Part shown: one piece after another, positions 42,476 to 50,542 of the stretch
Layout: each line of letters starts with the position of its first letter
How positions within the stretch are numbered: the stretch's first letter is position 1
NCBI GenBank assembly: GCA_965224795.1
Contig: CBDDAE010000001.1
Location: forward strand, 1,426,001-1,490,000
Direction: 5' to 3'
Length of the DNA stretch: 64,000 bases
Source: NVTR01 sp036480115
GTDB taxonomy: Bacteria > Pseudomonadota > Alphaproteobacteria > Rhodobacterales > Rhodobacteraceae
Program-made: the position numbers and the translations under genes
The notes under the pieces: generated by a model
What the model saw: only the letters and a program-made list of their open reading frames with translations
What the model was told of the DNA's origin: nothing
Database searches by the model: none

Positions 42476-42946
42476 TTGCCAAACCTTGATCATCACGACA
42501 GGCAATTACTGCGCCTTTTGCAGAAAAATGCTAAGATCAGTTCGCAAGATCTGGCGGAGAAGCTGGGCCTGTCTTTATCCCCAGTTTGGCGGCGCGTGCG
42601 CAAGTTGGAAAGCTCTGGGATTATTGATCGTTACGTCACCATGCTGAACCCGCGCAAGCTGGGGCTGAATACCATGGCCTATGTGCATGTTTCGCTGATG
42701 GAGCATACTGAAGAAGCCATAGCGGCGTTTGACCGCTTTGTCGCCGAACAAGATCAGGTAATTGAATGCAGCTCTGTGACCGGCGCAGATGATTATTTGC
42801 TGAAAGTGGTGGCCAAAGATCCGGAAGGTTTAGAGACGTTTCTAATGCAAAAGATGCTGCGGCTAGGGATCGTGCGGTCATCCACCACGCATTTTGTGCT
42901 GCGGCAAAAGAAATATAGTACGGAATTGCCGTTGGGGCTGGCGTAA
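42476..42946 (+). CDS. Lrp/AsnC-family transcriptional regulator (TTG start)
   Basis: 156 aa. Start codon TTG at 42476 with TAGGT upstream; the product begins M-P-N-L-D-H-H-D-R-Q-L-L-R-L-L, the normal family N-terminus. HTH at about residues 20-45 (S-S-Q-D-L-A-E-K-L-G-L-S-L-S-P-V-W-R-R), then the RAM effector domain with V-T-G-A-D-D-Y-L-L-K-V. By position it should control the divergent phhA-phhB in response to phenylalanine or tyrosine. Confidence 0.92.
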   Translation: MPNLDHHDRQLLRLLQKNAKISSQDLAEKLGLSLSPVWRRVRKLESSGIIDRYVTMLNPRKLGLNTMAYVHVSLMEHTEEAIAAFDRFVAEQDQVIECSSVTGADDYLLKVVAKDPEGLETFLMQKMLRLGIVRSSTTHFVLRQKKYSTELPLGLA

Positions 42947-42949
42947 CTC

Positions 42950-44128
42950 CTACTTAGGATCGGCCCTGAAAAAAGCAAACAATCTATCAATGCCAAGGCC
43001 CGCAAATGGCAATAGCAGAAGCAGGCCAATAAAAACCACCCGATCGCCTTGCCAATATACCAGCGGGGCAGTCACGACGATTGATGGACCGATAAAACCG
43101 GCGGGCCAAGAACGAAACCTGGATTTTCGAAAGTACACAGCCAAACCAAAAATGGCAGGAAATATGAGCGCCGCAAATATTTTGTTAAGTACACCGCTGA
43201 CGGTTTTTAAAAAGTCGCGCGGTGGTCCTTTCGCCATGGCGTTGTCCCTGTTGGTAAATCCTGACGATTCACCTAAATGGTGCGACCAAAGTATCGTGGC
43301 CCAAGTTTTAAATGCAGCACTAGGATGGCGGATGACAAAACCTATCTGATCGCGCAAATCCGGGCGCATTTCGCGGGCGGCCACGGCTATATCGCTTCGG
43401 TATGAAACAAAGCCCCCAGTTTGCACCCTGCCGGCAACCGCCGGATAGAAACGTTTCTGGAAGTTGGAACTACCAGCGTTGGAAATCTGAGCTTTTCCAT
43501 CCTTGATGTGTGTTGCCAGCAACTGCGGTAAAACCAGAGCCAGCATCAGAATGGACACAATTATAGAAGTTCTGTTTAGTCTTAGAACCATCACCGACGA
43601 CAAAACTGCGACAGGTAAGAATGCCGGTTTTACCATTGCAGCCAATACCAAGAATAGCACACCCCAAGCTCGGTTGGGCCCTGCAACAAATGCCAATAGC
43701 GCCGCCGCTGCCAGTGTGAATCCCAAGGCTTCTGTCATCATACTGGCCGGGGAAACCAATAGCGAAACAGACAATAAGGCCAAGGGTGAAATCCAGACCT
43801 TTCCGGTTAGTATTCTTTCGGATTTCAACAGACAATACACTCCAATAGAAATTGCAAGGGTTTGTGAAATAACGAAAAGCACCGGTGAATAAAGCACCAT
43901 TGCGGTTGCGATGAACGGATAAAAATAACCGCGCAATGCCAAGCGGCCACCGGGCAATTCATCGCCTAACCAAATTGCTGTGCCTAATGAATTGTACGAC
44001 TCACTATCGTAAAGCGCGCCTGTCACCGGGGATGATGCAAGTATTTCACCATACAGATAGGCGCATAGTCCTATAGAAAAAAGGAAAACAAGTGCACTAA
44101 TTATAATGTCAGTTTTTGACGAGGTCAT
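42950..44128 (-). CDS. Polytopic membrane protein, possibly glycosyltransferase GT-C-like
   Basis: 392 aa from the ATG at 44128 (AAGGAAG upstream). The open frame continues into the end of rplA, but that part is unlikely to be translated. About nine to ten membrane segments. An early Y-D-S-E-S-Y-N on the first outer loop is reminiscent of the acidic motif in GT-C enzymes such as ArnT relatives, and a large loop lies at about residues 200-270. No firm family. It lies downstream of the rplA terminator. Confidence 0.6.
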   Translation of the reverse strand: MTSSKTDIIISALVFLFSIGLCAYLYGEILASSPVTGALYDSESYNSLGTAIWLGDELPGGRLALRGYFYPFIATAMVLYSPVLFVISQTLAISIGVYCLLKSERILTGKVWISPLALLSVSLLVSPASMMTEALGFTLAAAALLAFVAGPNRAWGVLFLVLAAMVKPAFLPVAVLSSVMVLRLNRTSIIVSILMLALVLPQLLATHIKDGKAQISNAGSSNFQKRFYPAVAGRVQTGGFVSYRSDIAVAAREMRPDLRDQIGFVIRHPSAAFKTWATILWSHHLGESSGFTNRDNAMAKGPPRDFLKTVSGVLNKIFAALIFPAIFGLAVYFRKSRFRSWPAGFIGPSIVVTAPLVYWQGDRVVFIGLLLLLPFAGLGIDRLFAFFRADPK

Positions 44129-44171
44129 GCACTTCCTTAACACGCGCACAGCAAAATTGACCACGATACGC

Positions 44172-44201
44172 AAAAGGCGGACCCAAACGGACCCGCCTTT
44201 T
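44172..44201. terminator. Bidirectional terminator after rplA
   Basis: AAAAGGCGG (44172-44180) pairs perfectly with CCGCCTTTT (44193-44201), 12-nt loop. A/T runs on both sides. It lies 25 nt past the rplA stop and ends the rplK-rplA unit. Confidence 0.85.
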
Positions 44202-44225
44202 ACAATGTTATTGAATATCTTGTCT

Positions 44226-44924
44226 TTAATTTCCAGTTGCGGAATCAATCCCTATAGTAACACCCGGACCCATGGTTGAGCTGATTGTGATGCTCTTCAT
44301 ATAGGTTCCCTTGGCGCCGGAGGGGCGCAATTTCTGGACGGCTGTCACAAAGGCCCGCACGTTTTCAACCAACTTAGCTTCATCAAACGAGGCTTTGCCA
44401 ACACCTGCTTGCACGACACCAGCTTTTTCAGCTTTGAACTGAACTTCGCCACCTTTGGCAGCTTTGACTGCGGCTGCAACATCCATGGTGACCGTGCCCA
44501 CTTTGGGGTTAGGCATCAGGTTGCGCGGGCCAAGAACTTTACCCAGACGACCAACAACCGGCATCATGTCAGGGGTCGCGATACAGCGATCAAAGTCGAT
44601 CTTGCCGCCCTGAACGATTTCCATCAAATCCTCGGCACCGACGATGTCAGCCCCGGCTTTCTTGGCTTCGTCGGCTTTTGCGTCACGTGCAAACACAGCC
44701 ACGCGAACGGTTTTGCCGGTGCCGTTTGGCAGGGCAACAACACCGCGGACCATTTGGTCGGCGTGGCGCGGGTCAATGCCCAGATTAACGGCGATATCGA
44801 CAGTTTCATCAAACTTAGTTTTGGCGTTGCCCTTAACCAGAGCGACGGCTTCTTCTACTGTTACGTTACGCTTATCAGCAAAAGCCGCACGGGCAGCGGT
44901 TGTTCTTTTTCCATACTTAGCCAT
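44226..44924 (-). CDS. rplA: 50S ribosomal protein L1
   Basis: 232 aa. Mobile stalk protein at the E site, and in E. coli the translational repressor of rplK-rplA. M-A-K-Y-G-K-R at the start, G-T-G-K-T-V-R-V-A-V-F, and the G-x-x-x-x-L-G-x-R-N-L-M-P-N-P-K-V-G-T-V motif are typical. 3 nt after rplK. Confidence 0.97.
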   Translation of the reverse strand: MAKYGKRTTAARAAFADKRNVTVEEAVALVKGNAKTKFDETVDIAVNLGIDPRHADQMVRGVVALPNGTGKTVRVAVFARDAKADEAKKAGADIVGAEDLMEIVQGGKIDFDRCIATPDMMPVVGRLGKVLGPRNLMPNPKVGTVTMDVAAAVKAAKGGEVQFKAEKAGVVQAGVGKASFDEAKLVENVRAFVTAVQKLRPSGAKGTYMKSITISSTMGPGVTIGIDSATGN

Positions 44925-44927
44925 GAC

Positions 44928-45356
44928 TTATCCTTTCACCTCGATGCCCATCGAACGGGCAGAGCCCATGATGATTTTCATTGCAGCGTCGATATCGTTG
45001 GCGTTCAGGTCTTTCATCTTTTCGTTGGCGATTTCTTTGACTTGCTTGAGGGACACGGTGCCAACTGTTTCACGACCCGGCAACGCCGCACCAGATTTCA
45101 GTTTGGCGGCTTTGCGAAGGAAATAGGACGCAGGTGGCGTCTTGATATCCATCGAAAACGACTTGTCCTGATAGTAGGTAATCACGGTCGGACAAGGCGC
45201 GCCCGGTTCCAGATCCTGCGTCTTAGCGTTGAACGCCTTACAGAATTCCATGATGTTAATGCCGCGCTGACCCAATGCTGGACCTACGGGCGGGGATGGG
45301 TTTGCTTGTCCGGCTGGGACCTGCAATTTCATCGTACCGGCGAGTTTTTTGGCCAT
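44928..45356 (-). CDS. rplK: 50S ribosomal protein L11
   Basis: 142 aa. GTPase-centre protein needed for RelA-type stringent response activation. L-Q-V-P-A-G-Q-A-N-P-S-P-P-V-G-P-A-L-G-Q-R-G and the C-terminal I-x-G-S-A-R-S-M-G-I-E-V are diagnostic. First gene of its two-gene unit, with its own promoter because nusG is 4.4 kb away. Confidence 0.97.
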   Translation of the reverse strand: MAKKLAGTMKLQVPAGQANPSPPVGPALGQRGINIMEFCKAFNAKTQDLEPGAPCPTVITYYQDKSFSMDIKTPPASYFLRKAAKLKSGAALPGRETVGTVSLKQVKEIANEKMKDLNANDIDAAMKIIMGSARSMGIEVKG

Positions 45357-45493
45357 GTGACCGTCTCCTATTCACCTCGGCGTCACATCGCGATGCGCAC
45401 CGTCTTCAGTTAAGTGGTCCAGCCGGTCACGCGCGCGCGCCGATACCTCCCACGGTTATGTCCAGTGCAGATGTGGCTGCAACGGAAGTGGGT

Positions 45494-45522
45494 GAAATAG
45501 GCCGGGTTGGGGCGTTTGGCAA
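45494..45522 (-). promoter_or_regulatory. Promoter of rplK-rplA
   Basis: Minus strand -35 TTGCCA (45517-45522), 17-nt spacer, -10 TATTTC (45494-45499). The -35 and its upstream flank (45517-45533) match the rpmC promoter over 17 bases. The last base of the -10 is C. The leader before rplK would be about 130 nt. Confidence 0.7.
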
Positions 45523-45533
45523 GGGGGTTTGTT

Positions 45534-45819
45534 GGGGGGACAAGTAACGACACACCTGATCCCCTGTCTCCCCCATCGCCCGAAATCAAGGCACGCAGTG
45601 CGGCCGGGCAGCGCTCAACCGCACCCAAGGGCGGGCGCTTTTGCGACATTGGCGCTTCTAGGCAAGCTCAGGTGTACCGGCACAATAAAGGGACACCCAC
45701 GACCGTCGCATATGCCCACCCGCGGTCGGGCGATGCCCTAGTGTCGTGGGGAAGTCGGAAGGTCAGCTTAGAGCCCGTTTTAGAACACTTCTGCGTTCCT
45801 AAAAAAGCCTTCAGCGCCA
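45534..45819. other. Unexplained intergenic stretch with a long imperfect hairpin
   Basis: About 290 nt between the rplK promoter and the WYL regulator stop. No open frame reads like a protein. It contains a 55-nt structure (45696-45750) with outer arms CCCACGAC/GTCGTGGG and inner GCAT/ATGC and GCCC/GGGC stems, and a segment GGAAGGTCAG...GAGCCCG (from about 45757) that resembles the repeats at 12600 and 15242. Confidence 0.45.
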
Positions 45820-46554
45820 TCATATCACAAGGTCGTTTCCGTCCAAAGATTGCTGGAACGCTTCCTTTGGCAACAGTCGAAAATGGGTCCCGGTCATTTT
45901 CGCAGTCAGAATTCGGTCGCACCGAAATGTGCGCGGCGCACCCCGCAGATGATCAAGCGCGATCACATACCAAACCGGATATTTCAACAAAAGGTAGTGG
46001 GGTTCGATCTGCCGTTCGGACATTTCACCGCCTTCATTTTGGTATCGTATCGCCAGCGTTTCCTGATCAACGAATGCCTGATGCAGGGCCCGCACAACAC
46101 GTTTGGGCGGGGCAGTGACGGTCGTTTGGACATAGGTTGATGCCGTGACACCAATCTGTATGCGAGATTTCAAGCGGTTCACCTTGTGACGTTTCTCAGG
46201 TGAAAATGATGCCACCAACTGTCGCCTAACCGACCCCAGGCTGGCCAAAAACATGGGCGAATTCATTTGCTCCGCCACCGCGATGCTAATCAGAAGATCA
46301 ACTGCCTCGGGATAAGCCAGGTTCATGCGGCCGACGCCCCAATTGCGGTCAAGCCGCACGCCTCCACCACGGCCACGGTCGGCGTCGATGGGCAGGCCCT
46401 GCTCGCGCATAAGCACCAGATCCCGTGCAATCGTTCGTTCACTGACACCATGCTGAAGCGCCAGATCTTTTACCGTGCACAGTCCTTCCTGCTTTAGCTG
46501 AACTGCAAGCAATTCCATCCGCCTAAGCCTGCCGATTGAATTTGTGCGCACCAT
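45820..46554 (-). CDS. WYL-domain HTH transcriptional regulator (YafY-like)
   Basis: 244 aa from the ATG at 46554 (a TTG lies just before it). N-terminal winged HTH: R-R-M-E-L-L-A-V-Q-L, then V-K-D-L-A-L-Q-H-G-V-S-E-R-T-I-A-R-D-L (about 28-46) and G-L-P-I-D-A-D-R-G-R-G-G-G. The WYL domain follows, with Y-P-V-W-Y-V-I-A-L-D-H and F-R-C-D-R-I near the end. It is divergent from a VOC gene, and the start overlaps a near-perfect palindrome. Confidence 0.9.
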   Translation of the reverse strand: MVRTNSIGRLRRMELLAVQLKQEGLCTVKDLALQHGVSERTIARDLVLMREQGLPIDADRGRGGGVRLDRNWGVGRMNLAYPEAVDLLISIAVAEQMNSPMFLASLGSVRRQLVASFSPEKRHKVNRLKSRIQIGVTASTYVQTTVTAPPKRVVRALHQAFVDQETLAIRYQNEGGEMSERQIEPHYLLLKYPVWYVIALDHLRGAPRTFRCDRILTAKMTGTHFRLLPKEAFQQSLDGNDLVI

Positions 46555-46559
46555 CAAAC

Positions 46560-46584
46560 AAATAGGACATAAAATGTCTTATTT
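46560..46584. promoter_or_regulatory. Palindromic operator candidate between WYL regulator and VOC gene
   Basis: AAATAGGACAT (46560-46570) faces ATGTCTTATTT (46574-46584), 10 of 11 positions complementary, 3-nt centre. It lies 6 nt upstream of the regulator ATG and 58 nt upstream of the VOC gene, where a regulator of both would bind. Confidence 0.65.
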
Positions 46585-46642
46585 GTCCATATGGGTAGCA
46601 TGACACACATTCACGCAACTTTAGCGCCTAGGAAATCAAACT

Positions 46643-46999
46643 ATGAAAATGAACTATTTCGTTGTTGGAACAAACAACCTGGAAGCTTCGACCAAATTCT
46701 ATGATTCACTTTTCGAACTTACAGAAGTTAATCGAGTTCCATCAACTGAAAGAATGACCTACTGGCTGGGCGAAGATTTTGCGTTTGCTGTCGCCATACC
46801 TTTTGATGAAAAACCCGCAACCAATGGAAATGGAACAATGGTTGGTTTTTGCGTTGGTTCTGCCGAAGACGTAAAACGGTTCCACAAAAAGGCGATTGAA
46901 TTGGGCGGCACCTGTGAGGGTGAGCCAAATCAAAAGGGGCCTCGTTTTTCAGGGTATGTGAGGGATTTGGACAAGAATAAAATATGCATTCATGACTAA
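46643..46999 (+). CDS. VOC-family protein
   Basis: 118 aa, one VOC domain pair. M-K-M-N-Y-F-V-V-G-T-N-N-L-E-A-S-T-K-F-Y-D-S-L-F at the start and the late G-Y-V-R-D-L-D-K-N-K-I-C-I-H-D end are typical of small glyoxalase/antibiotic-resistance-like VOC proteins. The first metal ligand position (Asn/His) is not His, so activity is uncertain. Next to a WYL regulator, so it may answer to a small reactive or toxic molecule. Confidence 0.8.
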   Translation: MKMNYFVVGTNNLEASTKFYDSLFELTEVNRVPSTERMTYWLGEDFAFAVAIPFDEKPATNGNGTMVGFCVGSAEDVKRFHKKAIELGGTCEGEPNQKGPRFSGYVRDLDKNKICIHD

Positions 47000-47128
47000 G
47001 GCGCTTAACAGCCGCAGGCATCACTAAAACTGTCCATCCGGCGGATTGTCGAATGGGCAGATAGTCTGCGCGACGTTGGGGGGGGTGCCGTTTCTTTTGC
47101 TAAGTTTCGTCCAATTGAACGCCTAAGC

Positions 47129-48010
47129 CTAAATCGACGTCAATGCTTTTCCTTCAAACAAAGCCGCAGCCTGCTTGATTTCACGCTGCATATGTTCGCG
47201 AAACAGTGTCACACGTTTAGTGTTGCGCAGATCACGGTGATACAGCAACCAAAGCCCCAGCTCATGTTGCTTTTCAGGTTCGCGAAATCTTGCCAGATCG
47301 GGGTCGCTATCGCCTAGAAAACAAGGCAGAAACCCAACGCCTAACCCTTCTTTCAATGCCGCAAGAGTCAACGATGTTTCATCAACGTAAAACTCGTGTT
47401 CGGCCTGCGGCCAGGCCTGTTTGGTCCAGGTTCGGTGATAATCACAGCAATCGACACCAATCCATTTTTCCGCAGCTTGCCCGGACTGTACCGCCGTGCA
47501 GTATTCGCGCGACCCATAAACAGCCGAAGCCACAGTCGTCAGGCGCGTACCGATCAGGGTATCCTGTGGTTTGTTGGTTTGGCGGATCGCGATGTCGGCT
47601 TCCCGTTCGGAAAGCCGCACCGAGTTATTGGTGACCTGAACGTTCAATTCTATCTTTGGGTAAGCAGTGCTGAAGCGCGCGAAATACGGCATCAGCACTG
47701 TGGACGCCATGTTTGCGATTGCAGTGACCCGCAATTCGCCTGCGATGTCCCCTGCCTGCCCGCTGACCGCGCCCTCAAATGACAGCAATTCGTTTTCGAT
47801 ACGACATGCAGATTGCTTTAGTTCCTCGCCTGCTTCGGTCAGCACATAACCGGACGCTTTGCGTTCCACTAAAGGTGCGGCCAGTTTTTCCTCCAACGCA
47901 CGAATGCGGCGCGAAACGGTGGAATGCTGCACACCCAATCGCTTGGCCGCACTGCTGAAAGAACCCTCGCGGGCCACTGCCAGGAATATTCGTGCGTCAT
48001 CCCATTGCAT
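47129..48010 (-). CDS. LysR-family transcriptional regulator
   Basis: 293 aa. HTH at about residues 18-40 (G-S-F-S-S-A-A-K-R-L-G-V-Q-H-S-T-V-S-R-R-I). The effector-binding domain contains R-E-A-D-I-A-I-R-Q-T, a motif of the AlsR/short LTTR group, and one internal C-C-D-Y-H. It is divergent from the OsmC gene; an inverted repeat lies between them. It most likely controls the OsmC-haemoglobin-GFA genes. Confidence 0.93.
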   Translation of the reverse strand: MQWDDARIFLAVAREGSFSSAAKRLGVQHSTVSRRIRALEEKLAAPLVERKASGYVLTEAGEELKQSACRIENELLSFEGAVSGQAGDIAGELRVTAIANMASTVLMPYFARFSTAYPKIELNVQVTNNSVRLSEREADIAIRQTNKPQDTLIGTRLTTVASAVYGSREYCTAVQSGQAAEKWIGVDCCDYHRTWTKQAWPQAEHEFYVDETSLTLAALKEGLGVGFLPCFLGDSDPDLARFREPEKQHELGLWLLYHRDLRNTKRVTLFREHMQREIKQAAALFEGKALTSI

Positions 48011-48070
48011 CGGAATTCCCCCGCCATGTGCATTTTTGCAAAACCGTTGTCGATTTTTTCAGAATTCCCA

Positions 48071-48096
48071 AAAATGTTACCCGGTGCGAACATTTT
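48071..48096. promoter_or_regulatory. LysR-type operator candidate
   Basis: AAAATGT (48071-48077) faces ACATTTT (48090-48096), 12-nt spacer. This fits the T-N11-A style of LysR-family sites. It lies between the divergent LysR and OsmC starts. Confidence 0.55.
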
Positions 48097-48143
48097 GGCA
48101 AGGAAAATCAATTTCGATATCTCAACCAAACCGGGAGAATACA

Positions 48144-48659
48144 ATGTCCGTCCAGCACATTCAGAACTCAGTTAACGATGTTATCGCTTACTTGACCGAA
48201 AACCCGCAGGACGCGCTAAGTACCAGTCCGCCGGTTACTGCGGTTATGGAAAAAGGCCTGCGGTGCCGGGCCACCGGAGAGGCGGGCCAATCAGTCGTTA
48301 CCGATATGCCCCAAGCCGTCGGCGGCGGTGGCACCGCGCCATCACCGGGTTGGCTGGCACGGGCAGCGATTGCAACCTGCGACGCCACCCGAATTGCGTT
48401 GCGTGCGGCGGAATTGGGGATCGGCCTGGACACGCTGGAAGTCGCGATGGACAGCGTTGACGACGACCGCGGCCTTTTCGGCATAGATAAATCAGTTCGC
48501 GCCGGTTCTTTAAGCATCCGAACCCGGGTGACAATTGGCGCCAAAGGCGTGAACGAAAAAACCCTGCGCGAGATTGTTGATTACGCGGTAATCCATTCGC
48601 CGGTGGCTGACAGCTGCCGCGGCGAAACACCATCAACGGTAGACATAACAATAGTCTGA
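48144..48659 (+). CDS. OsmC-family protein
   Basis: 171 aa from the ATG at 48144 (GGGAG upstream); the open frame to the left only shadows the LysR gene. OsmC/Ohr-fold proteins reduce organic hydroperoxides with two Cys. Here one Cys sits in A-T-C-D-A-T-R-I-A-L-R-A-A-E (about residue 77) and the other in A-D-S-C-R-G-E-T (about 160). P-S-P-G-W-L-A-R-A-A is the conserved lead-in. First gene of a possible three-gene stress unit. Confidence 0.85.
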   Translation: MSVQHIQNSVNDVIAYLTENPQDALSTSPPVTAVMEKGLRCRATGEAGQSVVTDMPQAVGGGGTAPSPGWLARAAIATCDATRIALRAAELGIGLDTLEVAMDSVDDDRGLFGIDKSVRAGSLSIRTRVTIGAKGVNEKTLREIVDYAVIHSPVADSCRGETPSTVDITIV

Positions 48660-48759
48660 TCACCCCTTTCGTCTTTTGAAAGGAACGACTGAACCCGTAA
48701 TTCACGGGGCCAATAAGGCTTGGCTTTTGCAATTCGAATAACAAAAAGGAAAATCTATA

Positions 48760-49128
48760 ATGACCGATTCTTTGTACAAACGATTGGGCGGCTATGACGG
48801 GCTTGCCATGTTCTCAACATCTGTCGTGGGCCTGGCCCGAAAAGACAATCTTTTGGGCCGGTTCTGGAAAAATCGCGGCGAAGATCGCAACGCCCGCGAA
48901 TTACAACTTTTGATCGATTTTTTCGTCAGGGAAACCGGCGGCCAAATGTACTACATAGGTCGTGACATGGCCCTTACCCATGCGGGTATGGGAATTACCG
49001 AAGCCGACTGGTCCCGGTTCATTGAAATCGTGGTCAGCGTTGCCGGTGACATGGGCGTGGGTGAAAAAGAAGGTGGTGAAGTGATGGGCTTTCTGGAAAG
49101 CCTTAAGGCAGATATTGTGACCGCATAG
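48760..49128 (+). CDS. Truncated haemoglobin (group 1-like)
   Basis: 122 aa. Starts L-Y-K-R-L-G-G-Y-D-G-L as in 2-over-2 globins. The proximal haem ligand is His74 in G-R-D-M-A-L-T-H-A-G-M-G-I-T. Such proteins bind O2 or NO and often act in NO detoxification. It lies 100 nt after the OsmC gene and 66 nt before the GFA gene. Confidence 0.9.
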   Translation: MTDSLYKRLGGYDGLAMFSTSVVGLARKDNLLGRFWKNRGEDRNARELQLLIDFFVRETGGQMYYIGRDMALTHAGMGITEADWSRFIEIVVSVAGDMGVGEKEGGEVMGFLESLKADIVTA

Positions 49129-49194
49129 TTTTTGCCTAGGGCACCTAATGCCTTTCATCCTGCTTTGGCCTTAATACACAGAAATGGACCTAAA

Positions 49195-49680
49195 ATGAGC
49201 GAAGAATTTGAACCCTGCGAAGGCGGCTGCACCTGCGGTCAGGTACGATACAAAGTCGTGGCCACCCCGCTTATCGTACACGCCTGCCACTGCCGTTGGT
49301 GCCAGCGGCAAACCGGGGCATCACACGCGCTGAACGCATTATTTGAGGCGGAATTGATTGAGGTGACGGCCGGTGAGTTGGAAAATATCAATGTTCCCTC
49401 GCCAGCGGGTAAGGGCCAGACCATCGCCAGATGCCCCAACTGCCGTATCGCAATCTGGAGCAACTACTATTTGGGTGGCATGCGGGAACGCGTGCGTTTC
49501 CTAAGGGTAGGAACATTGGACAACCCGGACCTGATGCCACCGGACGTTCATATTTATACATCCACCAAAATGCCATGGTTTGTTATTCCGCCAGATGACT
49601 ACGCCGTGGAAGAATTCTACGACCTAGGCACGACGTGGTCCAAAAAGAGCCAGGAACGATGGAAAAAAGCGACCAAATGA
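49195..49680 (+). CDS. GFA-family (glutathione-dependent formaldehyde-activating) protein
   Basis: 161 aa from the ATG at 49195. Zinc-binding cysteines: C12 and C14 (C-x-C-G-Q-V-R-Y), C31, C33 and C36 (C-H-C-R-W-C-Q-R-Q-T-G) and C80/C83 (C-P-N-C). The family includes formaldehyde-glutathione enzymes, but most members are uncharacterised. With OsmC and the haemoglobin it makes a reactive-species defence theme. Confidence 0.88.
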   Translation: MSEEFEPCEGGCTCGQVRYKVVATPLIVHACHCRWCQRQTGASHALNALFEAELIEVTAGELENINVPSPAGKGQTIARCPNCRIAIWSNYYLGGMRERVRFLRVGTLDNPDLMPPDVHIYTSTKMPWFVIPPDDYAVEEFYDLGTTWSKKSQERWKKATK

Positions 49681-49772
49681 AGACGGTATGCACATTTCTA
49701 TAGTTTTCCACAAACTCAACAAAACCAACACCTTAACCCCATGTTCGCGCGCGAACAAATGGCGCCAGTACG

Positions 49773-50306
49773 CTACCCCTGCTTGGTAACCTGCGTATAT
49801 TCCAGCTCAACCGGTGTTGCCCGGCCAAAGATTGACACCGACACCTTCAGGCGCTGGTTTTCGTCGTCCACGTCTTCAACCATGCCATCAAAGCCTTCAA
49901 ACGGCCCGTCAGTCACCGCAACCTTTTCGCCCACGTCAAAGTGGATCAGGTTGCGCGGTGCTTCTTGGCCTTCTTCAACGCGGTTCAGCAGCGCGTTCAC
50001 TTCGGCGTCGCGCATCGGGATAGGTTTGCCCATCTGGCCCAGAAAGCCAGTGACCCGGTTGATGCCGTTGATCAGGTGATAGCCCTGATCGGTCATCTCC
50101 ATGCGCACCAGCACATACCCCGGCATAAAACGACGCTCGGCGGTAACTTTTTTGTTGCGGCGAATTTCGATGACTTCTTCGGTTGGCACCAGAACTTCTT
50201 CGATGTCGCCCTCAAGCCCGGCTTCCACAGCTGCAACCTTGATCTGCTCGGCGATTTTCTTTTCGTAGTTCGAGAGAACGCTCACCGAATACCACCGTTT
50301 TGCCAT
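49773..50306 (-). CDS. nusG: Transcription termination/antitermination protein NusG
   Basis: 177 aa. Binds RNA polymerase and links it to Rho or the ribosome. N-terminal NGN domain (R-W-Y-S-V-S-V-L-S-N-Y-E-K-K near the start, F-M-P-G-Y-V-L-V-R-M-E-M in the middle) and a C-terminal KOW domain with V-T-D-G-P-F-E-G-F-D-G. It is separated from both secE (1.9 kb) and rplK (4.4 kb), which are its usual neighbours. Confidence 0.97.
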   Translation of the reverse strand: MAKRWYSVSVLSNYEKKIAEQIKVAAVEAGLEGDIEEVLVPTEEVIEIRRNKKVTAERRFMPGYVLVRMEMTDQGYHLINGINRVTGFLGQMGKPIPMRDAEVNALLNRVEEGQEAPRNLIHFDVGEKVAVTDGPFEGFDGMVEDVDDENQRLKVSVSIFGRATPVELEYTQVTKQG

Positions 50307-50414
50307 CTGTAATCGCCTTTATTTTGCGTCGGGCCATTGCCCGGATAATCCATTTTCCGAACAAATTTTGATTGTTAGTCGAATCAAATCAAAGAATGTC
50401 AGGAATTGATGCCG

Positions 50415-50443
50415 GGGTTACAGGTGATGGGGGGTGATTTCAA
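50415..50443 (-). promoter_or_regulatory. Possible nusG promoter
   Basis: Minus strand -35 TTGAAA (50438-50443), 17-nt spacer, -10 TAACCC (50415-50420). The -10 is weak and ends in C. A local promoter is expected because a plus-strand gene separates nusG from secE. Confidence 0.4.
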
Positions 50444-50542
50444 GCCCAGCGGGTAATCTCAATGGGGGTTTATTCAATCTCTTGACGGTTAGGCGTCACA
50501 TTGTCGGCAAAATTTCCAAAGATAGTTAACGTACAGTTCTAA

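Noticed and set aside
44129..44248. N-terminal extension of the polytopic membrane protein into rplA
   Set aside because: It crosses the rplA terminator and the end of rplA; the ATG at 44128 has a good AAGGAAG site and begins just before the first membrane segment.
45507..46118. 203-residue plus-strand frame between rplK and the WYL gene
   Set aside because: Most of it is antisense to the WYL gene, and the rest has no recognisable protein pattern or start signal.
47859..48143. 95-residue N-terminal extension of the OsmC gene
   Set aside because: It is antisense to the start of the LysR gene; the ATG at 48144 has GGGAG upstream and gives the family length.
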